Positions 1 through 5,323 of a stretch of DNA of 5,323 nucleotides are shown here, piece after piece; position 1 is the first letter of the stretch, and each line of letters opens with the position of its first letter. The stretch comes from GWF2-38-69 sp037127655 (GTDB taxonomy: Bacteria; Verrucomicrobiota; Lentisphaeria; Victivallales; GWF2-38-69): contig JBAXXY010000177.1 in the NCBI GenBank assembly GCA_037127655.1, positions 1-5,323 on the forward strand, given 5' to 3'. The position numbers and the translations under genes were made by a program. The notes beneath the pieces were generated by a model. That model saw only the letters and a list, made by a program, of their open reading frames with translations, did not search any database and was not told the origin of the DNA.

Positions 1-435
1 CATATATAAAAATCTATAATAGTCTTGTATGCTTTCAAGAGATCCACTCTTTGTTATTGTGTTTTCTATAGGGCAAAAACTTATAATTGCTCCAATTACT
101 AAGAGTATTATTAGGACTAGTACGATTATTCTAGCAAAATCTAAAATACTATCATGAAAGGTTCGATCTGCTTTTAATATCCCTATAGTTTTACTAAAAA
201 AATCTGATGTTTTGGTATCCTCTTTTTTTGCTTCTGTGGTTTTAACTTCATCTATATTTTTAACTTTTTCTTTATTGTCTTTTTTCTCTGTCAAATCCAC
301 CTTATATCTTTCTTTTTTATCTATTTCCGCAATAAAGGGATTGTGACATATAGTACATTCGACTTCTTGTCCTAGATCTGTAGAATCCATCTCATAGATC
401 TGTGAACACTTAGGGCATTTTATTTCTATAATCAT
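1..435 (-). CDS. Zinc-ribbon and single-helix membrane protein (3' end beyond window)
   Basis: The frame opens at the ATG at 435 and runs to the left edge without a stop, giving 145 residues of an incomplete gene. The start has GAGGA five bases upstream. IKCPKCSQIYEMD (5-17) and the later CTIC (27-30) form a four-cysteine zinc ribbon of the MJ0042-like kind (CxxC, 16 residues, CxxC), common at the N terminus of short proteins. A charged, Lys/Glu-rich linker follows (37-76), then a clear membrane helix at about 102-120 (rich in Ile, Leu and Val), ending near Cys121-Pro122. By the positive-inside rule the zinc ribbon and basic linker would be cytoplasmic, with the remainder outside. No function can be assigned. 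Such ribbons may bind nucleic acid or protein, or have only a structural role. It follows the DUF805 gene on the same strand, which may link the two in membrane physiology, but this is a guess. Confidence 0.82.
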   Translation of the reverse strand, partial: MIIEIKCPKCSQIYEMDSTDLGQEVECTICHNPFIAEIDKKERYKVDLTEKKDNKEKVKNIDEVKTTEAKKEDTKTSDFFSKTIGILKADRTFHDSILDFARIIVLVLIILLVIGAIISFCPIENTITKSGSLESIQDYYRFLYM

Positions 436-667
436 ATCTATCCTCGTTAAGTTTTAGTCGATATTTTTAGTAAGTGAAAATCTCTAGGGGCGAAAACCTT
501 GTATATTTTTATTTCAGATACTTCTAACTATTAAGTATTTTAAGAGTTGAATCAAATTTTACAGCAAATAAGCAATAGGATATATGGAGATTAGAATTTC
601 AACTTACTCACATAAGAATCAACTTTAGTACAATTAGTATGATTAATACCAGCTTGCTATCGGAATT
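436..667. other. Intergenic stretch between the DUF805 and zinc-ribbon genes
   Basis: These 232 nt contain no convincing coding frame or RNA gene. An imperfect inverted repeat (AGATACTT at 516-523, AAGTATTT at 533-540, nine-base loop) is present, but no T-run follows it on either strand, so it is not called a terminator. The promoter of the zinc-ribbon gene presumably lies here, although no good -35/-10 pair stands out. Confidence 0.5.
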
Positions 668-1159
668 TTAGCTTCCAAGCAATTGGACTTTAGTATCGGT
701 AGTTACTTTAGCAGGATAAGTTCCTTTTATGAAGCCTAATTGAATTATTGACCACAAACCTAATAAAAATAGAGCAGAACAAGTTATGATTGGGTATAAG
801 TTTTTGATATAAACAGCATCATTAATAGCTCTTGGAATATAGAGAATTGTTATGTAAAAAGTGTAATACAGAAAATTCAAGAGAATTATTGAACCCCATT
901 TTTTTTCACGCTCGCGTAACCTTTTTATATTGAGAGCGATAGTACACCATAGTGCCAATATGGACATTCCGTAGATGGAGAAACCAAATATTATGCCTGC
1001 TGTATATGTTTTTGTTAGATAGTTTTCTAATACCATGCCCGATATACCAAAAGCAAAGATGCCAACATAAAACAGGATGAATACTATAAGGGTGTAAATC
1101 CACCACTCTTTTCTTGTTATAGTACCTTTAACAGAGAATAACGCCTGTATGATTTTCAT
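668..1159 (-). CDS. DUF805-family inner-membrane protein
   Basis: The 163-residue product has four probable membrane helices (about 19-41, 53-77, 89-108 and 120-144). The N-terminal FSVKGTITRKEWW (8-20) matches the DUF805 opening, usually close to F.GRisR.eFWW. ALNIKRLREREKKWGS (75-90) matches the mid-family RRLhD.gksGWW segment, though the usual His-Asp is Arg-Glu here. LGFIKGTYPA (141-150) is the family's end motif. The function of DUF805 proteins is unknown. The start at 1159 places the family motif at the normal distance from the N terminus, but the 40 nt before it hold no Shine-Dalgarno, only AT-rich sequence ending in ATATATAA, so translation may be weak or rely on an unstructured leader. 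Another DNA strand or frame offers no competing gene. The zinc-ribbon gene begins 232 nt downstream on the same strand. Confidence 0.88.
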   Translation of the reverse strand: MKIIQALFSVKGTITRKEWWIYTLIVFILFYVGIFAFGISGMVLENYLTKTYTAGIIFGFSIYGMSILALWCTIALNIKRLREREKKWGSIILLNFLYYTFYITILYIPRAINDAVYIKNLYPIITCSALFLLGLWSIIQLGFIKGTYPAKVTTDTKVQLLGS

Positions 1160-1227
1160 TTATATATTTCGTTATTTTTTGAGCCTAAAAAAAATGTTAG
1201 GGATAAAAAGCGTAAATTATGGAAAAA

Positions 1228-1464
1228 TCAATAATTGAATAGCTCCTCAAAAGTATATTCCTTACCTGAAGCTTTATTCAATGCATTGCGAACCTTGGAC
1301 TGAGTGTTTCGGGTTAACAATCTTCCTTTACAGGCTCGGCTAACCATTTTGAAGGTAAGTTGTTCAGTAGAAACTGATACAAGATCATTAGCCTTAAGGT
1401 TATGAGACTCCATGATTTGATTGATAGATTGCTCTCCAAAGTTTTGTTCCTTTTCAGTATTCAT
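1228..1464 (-). CDS. Small XRE-like helix-turn-helix protein
   Basis: This 78-residue protein has no signal or membrane segment. Residues 22-78 follow the layout of Cro/CI-type DNA-binding domains. LKANDLVSVSTEQLT (23-37) would give the first helices, FKMVSRACKGRLLT (38-51) a recognition-helix region ending in the typical Gly-Arg turn, TQSKVRNALNKASG (54-67) the following helix, and YTFEELFNY (70-78) the end, with the usual eLF. Arg43, Lys46, Arg48, Arg52, Lys57 and Arg59 make it basic. I recall similar short proteins in PVC-group bacteria but cannot name the family. The start at 1464 has GGAAG seven bases upstream. An in-frame ATG at 1491 would add nine residues (MPWNCGSGD), but its purine run abuts the codon without spacing. 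The gene follows the phospholipase stop after 76 nt and precedes the DUF805 gene by 68 nt. It may be a local regulator, but nothing shows its target. Confidence 0.72.
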   Translation of the reverse strand: MNTEKEQNFGEQSINQIMESHNLKANDLVSVSTEQLTFKMVSRACKGRLLTRNTQSKVRNALNKASGKEYTFEELFNY

Positions 1465-1471
1465 ATCACCA

Positions 1472-1476
1472 CTTCC
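1472..1476 (-). promoter_or_regulatory. Shine-Dalgarno deciding the start of the XRE-like gene
   Basis: The minus strand reads GGAAG, then TGGTGAT, then ATG at 1464. The alternative ATG at 1491 has AGAGG touching the start codon, which is too close to work well. Confidence 0.45.
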
Positions 1477-1540
1477 ACAATTCCAGGGCATCCTCTATTT
1501 CAATTAATTCATAGCATAAAGATTATATAAAGGAAGGACA

Positions 1541-3835
1541 TTACTTGCCATCTGTACATGATGCCCAAATCGGAGTTCCACGCTGATTATATATAACTAA
1601 ATTTCCGTCATCCTGAAGAATTAAATTATCGCCTTTGGAGTTTGTTCCTGAAGACCATATAGGATTTTTTCTGCCTTGCTCGGTATATATAACAAAATTG
1701 CCGTCCAAATCGGATTGAAGATCTGCATAAGCTTTTCCTTTACCGCCTGATCCGCTTGACCAGATAGCAAATCCACTTTTGGGCCTATTACTATTGTCAT
1801 ACCATTCAATAAAATGATCAAGCACAAGATTATTATCAGGCTGCATTATTAACCCGTATTTGGGTTTATCTCCGGAAGAGACAATCGCATGGCCATTTAA
1901 TAATTTGAATTCGGTATGTAAAGTATTAGGTTTCGGATTAAGATTATCTATGATAATATCTTGAGGTATGCTGACCTTGCAGCATCTGGGAGAATAGATT
2001 GAATCGTTAATGATATCATCCCTGATCTTCCAATCCTGTTCATAGGCAGCCCCGCCGACAAAATCCATCATGAACCATCCGCAGCGGCGATTTTTTCGAA
2101 AACCTTCCTCGTCTCTTGCAAACCATGACATCAGGGTCCTAGCTACATAAAGCGGGGTATTCCTGTAAGAAGCCGATAAGTACATTATGAGCAGGTCATT
2201 ATTGGCTTGCGACTTTTTCATATTTACACTGAGGCTATTAAATGTTTCTTTTTTTGTCTCAATAAATTTCCATTGAGGCTCGAACTGTTTTTTTGTTTCC
2301 CCAAGCCATTCATCTGCAATTCGAGTTTTTACCATAAGAGTGTCTTTAGATACATTACTATTCACTCCATCAAGAGGAAAATTAACTTGCTGAGAGCGCT
2401 TAATCCAGCCAGGCTTGTTAATACCGTCTTCTGCTGAAACGAGTAGAATCTTTCCTCTGGCGTCATCCACAGTAATATTCCATAGCTTTCCGTTTGAGGT
2501 ATCAGGAAATCTATCTTCCCAATTTTTTAAGCCATTTTTACCGCAGGCTTCCTTAATATACAATTCCACAGAATCATTGAAGTTTGGAAAGCCTCGTATA
2601 TCGGGAGACCCTTCACTCTTAACAATCATCACAATAGTTTCATTTGAATGCTCTTTCAGAAATTTAATACATTGATCCAAAATTTTATCGAATGAATCAT
2701 AAGTATGGTGTTCGCTGCCTCCGTGAGTAGTTAATAATTCTCGAAAACCCTGCTTATTTTCTTTTGAGTTCATTTTCAACCTGATATCAAGTACTCGTAT
2801 GCCCCATTCCAACTGCTTTGTAATATTCAAATCTTGGCACTTATACCAGTTACCAATGCCTGTGCTACCGGCAGCGTAAGTAGCAGAGTCGTGAGTGCCG
2901 GGTAGATCGAGAGTATATACCAAAGCATTCTTGTATTTTATTTTATTCATCCAGTCAGGCTGTATGCTATGATACTGAGGTTCGGAGTATTTAGAATGTT
3001 TTTTTTCGCCTAGAGGAATTAGTTGCCCTTCATGATTTATCATGAAAGACTCTTCATTCTTTGAAACTATCGCGCCATTATCAGTAAATAAACTGGCATA
3101 GCCATACTCAAATTTAATAACTGTTTTACCATTCTTATCTATGTATCCCCATTTGCCGTTAGAACGCACAGCGGCAAGGTCTTTGGAAAAAATCTGTGCT
3201 TCTTCATAAGCTAAGGGTATGACTATTTTTCCCTGAGTATTGATATAACCCCATTTATCATTGTCCATAACTGGAGCAAGACCTTCAGAAAAGATTTTAG
3301 CTCCATCGTAAATTCCTGTAGGTATTACATATCTGCCGTTCTTGTTAATAAATCCGAAAGAATCCTTTTTCCCTGTTTCAGATACAGCAGCAAAGCCTTC
3401 ATGGAAAGTTCCGGCCGTCTTATAAATAAAATCAATCTTTACTTTGCCTTCGGCATCTATGTAACCCCATTTATCTCCTTTGCAGACAGCAGAGAGTCCT
3501 TCAGTAAAGGGCTCTGAGTAGTCATACATTGGGGGGATTACAATTTTTCCGTTCCTGTTAACAAAGCCCCATTTATCACTAATCATTACCTGTCCGAGAC
3601 CTTCGCTGAAATCCTCTGCATCATCAAAGTAGCCAGGTATTGCTACACTGTTATTCCCATCTACAAATCCCCACCCATTGTCCATTCTTAAACTATAAAG
3701 CTGGTCGAGAGCAGCTTTGTGATGATGTCCTTGATTATCTGCGGTGGCCGTATTTGTAGTTTGATCTGTTGCTTTTAATGATAGACAGGTAATAGACATC
3801 AGAACTGCAAGAAGACTTAATTTTGTGAGTTTCAT
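1541..3835 (-). CDS. Secreted WG-repeat / PI-specific phospholipase C / bulb-type lectin fusion protein
   Basis: The 764-residue product carries four parts. Residues 1-22 look like a Sec signal peptide (Lys2, Lys5, hydrophobic 6-18, possible cleavage after Ala22; no good lipobox at Cys17). Residues 54-274 hold WG repeats. Residues about 285-620 are a PI-PLC X domain. Residues about 635-764 are a bulb-type lectin. PI-PLC cleaves phosphatidylinositol, and sometimes GPI anchors, by cyclising the inositol phosphate. Visible catalytic residues are His315-Asp316 in LPGTHDS, Arg352 in LDIRL and His371 in LTTHGG. Asp591 in MMDFV is a candidate partner of the first histidine. Arg352 sits where metal-independent bacterial enzymes have their arginine. 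The start is the ATG at 3835, because it has an AGGAGG ribosome-binding site and begins a signal peptide; the frame stays open upstream to 4063 but that part overlaps the methyltransferase gene. The protein should be exported. The exact substrate and the role of the flanking modules are inferred. Confidence 0.93.
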   Translation of the reverse strand: MKLTKLSLLAVLMSITCLSLKATDQTTNTATADNQGHHHKAALDQLYSLRMDNGWGFVDGNNSVAIPGYFDDAEDFSEGLGQVMISDKWGFVNRNGKIVIPPMYDYSEPFTEGLSAVCKGDKWGYIDAEGKVKIDFIYKTAGTFHEGFAAVSETGKKDSFGFINKNGRYVIPTGIYDGAKIFSEGLAPVMDNDKWGYINTQGKIVIPLAYEEAQIFSKDLAAVRSNGKWGYIDKNGKTVIKFEYGYASLFTDNGAIVSKNEESFMINHEGQLIPLGEKKHSKYSEPQYHSIQPDWMNKIKYKNALVYTLDLPGTHDSATYAAGSTGIGNWYKCQDLNITKQLEWGIRVLDIRLKMNSKENKQGFRELLTTHGGSEHHTYDSFDKILDQCIKFLKEHSNETIVMIVKSEGSPDIRGFPNFNDSVELYIKEACGKNGLKNWEDRFPDTSNGKLWNITVDDARGKILLVSAEDGINKPGWIKRSQQVNFPLDGVNSNVSKDTLMVKTRIADEWLGETKKQFEPQWKFIETKKETFNSLSVNMKKSQANNDLLIMYLSASYRNTPLYVARTLMSWFARDEEGFRKNRRCGWFMMDFVGGAAYEQDWKIRDDIINDSIYSPRCCKVSIPQDIIIDNLNPKPNTLHTEFKLLNGHAIVSSGDKPKYGLIMQPDNNLVLDHFIEWYDNSNRPKSGFAIWSSGSGGKGKAYADLQSDLDGNFVIYTEQGRKNPIWSSGTNSKGDNLILQDDGNLVIYNQRGTPIWASCTDGK
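1544..1933 (-). repeat. Bulb-type (D-mannose-specific) lectin module, three sugar-site-like repeats
   Basis: Residues about 635-764 of the phospholipase protein match the bulb-type lectin pattern of three strand bundles, each with a QxDxNxVxY-type sugar site and a WSS-type tryptophan. The third site QDDGNLVIY (741-749) is canonical and is followed by IWAS. The first, QPDNNLVLD (665-673), keeps Q, D, N and V but ends in Asp instead of Tyr, and is followed by IWSS. The second, QSDLDGNFVIY (707-717), has two extra residues between Gln and Asn and is followed by IWSS. Family knowledge points to mannose or related glycan binding. At least one site looks intact. Confidence 0.85.
3014..3676 (-). repeat. 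Tandem WG repeats (six plus one degenerate) in the phospholipase N-terminal half
   Basis: Residues 54-274 contain units of about 34-37 residues. Each runs roughly (K)WG(F/Y)(I/V)(D/N)..GK.(V)IP..Y..A..F.EGLA.V. The WG tryptophans are at 55, 89, 123, 195 and 229. The fourth unit has SFG (Phe160) instead of WG, and a seventh is degenerate (SFMINHEG, 263-270). The spacings are 34, 34, 37, 35, 34 and 35. The repetition is still visible in the DNA: the plus-strand 11-mer CCCCATTTATC occurs at 3249, 3465 and 3567. WG repeats are thought to build beta-propeller-like domains, usually extracytoplasmic. Seven units would suit a closed propeller, with strands around residues 44-51 perhaps completing the last blade; that is inference. 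Confidence 0.9.
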
Positions 3836-3839
3836 AGCC

Positions 3840-3845
3840 CCTCCT
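3840..3845 (-). promoter_or_regulatory. Strong Shine-Dalgarno fixing the phospholipase start
   Basis: The minus strand reads TAGGAGGGGCTATG, with AGGAGG four bases before the ATG at 3835. It is the best ribosome-binding site in the window and decides against the longer in-frame reading upstream. Confidence 0.85.
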
Positions 3846-3897
3846 ATTGTTGCCCTAAATGCTTTAAGTTGTTCTACAAAATCTCTTTTGATATAAA

Positions 3898-3925
3898 AAT
3901 ATATCCGGAACTGTGATATGGACAA
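3898..3925 (-). promoter_or_regulatory. Candidate sigma-70-type promoter of the phospholipase gene
   Basis: On the minus strand TTGTCC (3925-3920, four of six matches to TTGACA) is followed after 16 bases by TATATT (3903-3898, five of six matches to TATAAT). Transcription would begin near 3891, leaving a leader of about 55 nt before the ATG at 3835. The region is AT-rich, so a chance match is possible. No terminator is evident between this site and the methyltransferase gene. Confidence 0.35.
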
Positions 3926-3964
3926 TATAAGACGCTGATAAATAGTTTTTTTAAACAAAATGGC

Positions 3965-3999
3965 GTTAACTTTAACCATAAAGATGTTAAGTATGTTAA
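3965..3999. repeat. Cluster of TTAAC/GTTAA half-sites upstream of the phospholipase promoter
   Basis: On the plus strand TTAAC occurs at 3966-3970 and 3972-3976, and its reverse complement GTTAA at 3986-3990 and 3995-3999. A direct repeat ATGTTAA lies at 3984-3990 and 3993-3999. The inner pair could form a five-base stem around a nine-base loop. The cluster begins just after the methyltransferase stop and about 40 bp upstream of the candidate -35 box. It could be an operator, a weak stem-loop at the methyltransferase 3' end, or chance in AT-rich DNA. Confidence 0.3.
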
Positions 4000-4005
4000 A
4001 TTTAT

Positions 4006-4764
4006 TTATTCCTTTTGAGCCTTGATAAATAAACACCAGGGATTGTCGATCATCGGTTGCCAATATTCATGACCAAGAACGATTTTTCCATATGAAGATA
4101 CTTTAGGAGAAATCCATTCTATACTTTTAAAACCTGCGAAATGGAAAGCATCTTCTATAACTTCTTTTGACCAGTAATAACAAGTAAATAAAAGAGGTTT
4201 GTCAGGGTATATTTTAAGCGTAAACTTAAATTCAGTGCCGTCTTTTACTATATCAGGAAATTCAAAGTCCACCTGATATTTTTCATAGTAACCTTTTTGC
4301 TGATTGATATTTGGACTTATATTAAATGAAATAAAACTGCCTTTGGAGTCCAAATTATCATATGCAGCTTTAATTACTTCCCTAAGCACTTCCTGATTTT
4401 GCATATAATGCAGAAGATATATTCCCGTAACCAAATCAAACCTTTTATCGGTTTTAAAATTAAAAAGATCAGAACAGATGTATTCTATATCTGAATCAAG
4501 CGGATTTGGATAAGATTTTGCAATATCAACCATTTTGGAAGAAATATCTACTCCCAACAAATATTTCGCTCCAAGACGGGATAACATTCTACTATAGAAA
4601 CCGCTGCCACATGCAAAATCTAGGCAGCTTTTGCCTTTTATATTTCCTGCAAGTTGCATGAAAGTTGGAATTTCCATGTATGTTCGAGCAAGTTGCAGTA
4701 TTGCCATAGAAGAATACGAATCAGCTTGATTATTATATTCGACATTAGCGCTTGAAGCCTTCAT
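4006..4764 (-). CDS. Class I SAM-dependent methyltransferase, toxoflavin-synthase-like
   Basis: This is a 252-residue cytoplasmic methyltransferase with a Rossmann-like fold. Motif I is LDFACGSGFYS (48-58), followed by the acidic ribose-binding residue in GVDIS (71-75, Asp73), a CSDLF motif (97-101), motif IV FDLVTGIYLLHYM (109-121) and a post-motif segment around DSKGSFISFN (139-148). The C-terminal part, with YYWSKE (196-201), AGFKSIEW (210-217), and EYWQPMIDNPW (233-243), resembles the toxoflavin synthase (ToxA)-like group as I remember it. No other azapteridine-pathway gene is present, so toxoflavin itself is unlikely to be the product and the substrate is unknown. The start is the ATG at 4764, preceded by GAAGGG with six bases of spacing; the TTG directly before it is in frame but unnecessary. 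TAA lies at 4006. The 102-nt gap after the SET gene and the 170-nt gap before the phospholipase gene leave co-transcription open. Confidence 0.9.
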   Translation of the reverse strand: MKASSANVEYNNQADSYSSMAILQLARTYMEIPTFMQLAGNIKGKSCLDFACGSGFYSRMLSRLGAKYLLGVDISSKMVDIAKSYPNPLDSDIEYICSDLFNFKTDKRFDLVTGIYLLHYMQNQEVLREVIKAAYDNLDSKGSFISFNISPNINQQKGYYEKYQVDFEFPDIVKDGTEFKFTLKIYPDKPLLFTCYYWSKEVIEDAFHFAGFKSIEWISPKVSSYGKIVLGHEYWQPMIDNPWCLFIKAQKE

Positions 4765-4770
4765 CAAAAT

Positions 4771-4776
4771 CCCTTC
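4771..4776 (-). promoter_or_regulatory. Shine-Dalgarno of the methyltransferase gene
   Basis: The minus strand reads GAAGGG followed by ATTTTG and then ATG at 4764. The six-base spacing favours this ATG over the in-frame TTG at 4767. Confidence 0.6.
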
Positions 4777-4866
4777 AATGATTATATTTAGTTAATGCTT
4801 TATTCAGACACTCACCACTTACACTTATATGGTTCTAAGTTATTTATTATTTACTCTCTGTAAGGG

Positions 4867-5323
4867 TCACAAATAGCAGACTTTCTTAATCCAGTCTGGT
4901 GTGTACTTATCATACTTCTTTTTTATATCATCTGGGAGATCCCTGTAGTTGCTTATGATTTTTCGACATAAAGGAGATCCGCAATGACACTCAAGCTCCC
5001 AATTATCAGCAGTAATTGTTGAATAGTCGAATGTTACCTCTTCATCTTTATTTATGTCTTTCATAGCTACAAGGAATACATCTCGAACAATACCTGCATT
5101 AGGGTTACATGAATGGTTTGTGCGAACACCTGGCTCTCTTGCCATTATGTATTCATTGATTCCAATATTAAACAGATGATCCCAGACTTCTCTAGGAATG
5201 CCATCGATATTTTCTATCTTGATATAAGGACCATTAAATTCAAGAATGGCTTCATCCTTACGAATATTACGGATGGCAAATATCCCAAAACCTTTCTTTG
5301 GAGTTTCTTTTACATAAACTAGT
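4867..5323 (-). CDS. SET-domain protein lysine methyltransferase with post-SET zinc motif (5' end beyond window)
   Basis: SET-domain proteins transfer a methyl group from S-adenosylmethionine to lysine side chains. The frame stays open from the right window edge to TGA at 4867-4869, giving 151 visible residues. Numbered from the first complete codon at 5322, the hallmarks are a glycine-rich SAM-binding turn KGFGIFA (10-16), EFNGPY (28-33), the NHSCNPNA motif (69-76) that shapes the SAM and lysine pocket, and EEVTFDYST (94-102) with the catalytic-type tyrosine. A post-SET CHCGSPLC motif (112-119, CxCx4C) follows; with Cys72 it would bind one zinc. An internal ATG at 5145 is not the start, because starting there would remove the SAM-binding turn. 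Since a SET domain normally begins just before the GxG turn, probably only a few to about 15 residues lie outside the window, making this a compact stand-alone SET protein. The substrate cannot be told. It could act on a bacterial chromatin protein, a ribosomal protein or a host protein. The next gene starts 102 nt downstream. Confidence 0.9.
   Translation of the reverse strand, partial: LVYVKETPKKGFGIFAIRNIRKDEAILEFNGPYIKIENIDGIPREVWDHLFNIGINEYIMAREPGVRTNHSCNPNAGIVRDVFLVAMKDINKDEEVTFDYSTITADNWELECHCGSPLCRKIISNYRDLPDDIKKKYDKYTPDWIKKVCYL

Noticed and set aside
516..540. Inverted repeat AGATACTT / AAGTATTT as a possible terminator
   Set aside because: The stem is AT-rich with a G-T pair and no T-run follows on either strand.
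906..1106. Minus-strand 66-codon frame inside the DUF805 gene
   Set aside because: It is an out-of-frame shadow of a clear membrane protein and shows no family features.
1185..1202. CCTAA...TTAGG hairpin between the XRE-like and DUF805 genes
   Set aside because: It has only five base pairs with the T-run in the loop instead of after the stem, so it does not resemble a rho-independent terminator.
1522..1527. TATAAT on the minus strand between the phospholipase and XRE-like genes
   Set aside because: The hexamer 17 bases upstream (TGGCAA) matches the -35 consensus at only three of six positions; not enough in AT-rich DNA.
1621..1827. Minus-strand 68-codon frame within the lectin region
   Set aside because: It is out of frame with the lectin repeats, which are clearly the coding frame.
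2207..2675. Two plus-strand frames opposite the phospholipase gene
   Set aside because: They lie antisense to a well-supported catalytic domain and show no recognisable motifs.
3785..3787. Cys17 of the phospholipase signal peptide as a lipobox cysteine
   Set aside because: The preceding residues (Ser-Ile-Thr) do not fit a lipobox, which needs a small residue such as Gly, Ala or Ser just before Cys.
3836..4063. In-frame N-terminal extension of 76 codons on the phospholipase gene
   Set aside because: It would start at a TTG inside the methyltransferase gene, has no ribosome-binding site, and would bury the signal peptide. The ATG at 3835 has a consensus AGGAGG.
4781..4786. Perfect TATAAT on the minus strand upstream of the methyltransferase gene
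   Set aside because: No acceptable -35 box lies 15-19 bases upstream, and transcription would begin at or inside the ribosome-binding site.
5113..5322. Plus-strand frame at the right edge
   Set aside because: It is antisense to the SET motifs (GxG, NHSCNPNA), which continue to the window edge on the minus strand.

Overview
The window is AT-rich bacterial DNA. It carries six protein-coding genes, all read from the minus strand and so running from high to low coordinates. The two outermost genes are cut by the window edges. No rRNA, tRNA, CRISPR array, insertion sequence or integrase is visible. The taxonomic signal is weak. The combination of a short N-terminal CxxC zinc-ribbon protein, a DUF805 membrane protein, WG repeats, bacterial SET-domain proteins and a small XRE-like protein of the style seen here suggests a PVC-group bacterium, perhaps Lentisphaerota. 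This is inference from family distribution, not proof.

In transcription order the genes are: (1) 4867-5323, a compact SET-domain lysine methyltransferase with a post-SET zinc motif, missing its first residues at the right edge; (2) 4006-4764, a class I SAM-dependent methyltransferase of the toxoflavin-synthase-like type; (3) 1541-3835, a secreted 764-residue protein joining a signal peptide, about seven WG repeats, a phosphatidylinositol-specific phospholipase C catalytic domain and a C-terminal bulb-type (mannose-binding-like) lectin; (4) 1228-1464, a 78-residue XRE-like DNA-binding protein; (5) 668-1159, a four-helix DUF805 inner-membrane protein; (6) 1-435, a zinc-ribbon protein with one membrane helix, cut at the left edge.

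Gaps between genes are 68 to 232 nt and there are no overlapping stop/start pairs, so a single tight operon is not evident. The phospholipase gene has the best-supported expression signals: a consensus Shine-Dalgarno and a plausible sigma-70-type promoter in the 170 nt before it. There is also a small cluster of TTAAC/GTTAA half-sites upstream of that promoter.

The standout is the phospholipase. A secreted enzyme aimed at phosphoinositides or GPI anchors, with a probable glycan-binding C-terminal module and a probable beta-propeller in front, would suit a bacterium that acts on eukaryotic membranes or glycoconjugates. The neighbouring eukaryotic-style SET domain is compatible with that reading but does not establish it, because nothing shows that the SET protein is secreted.
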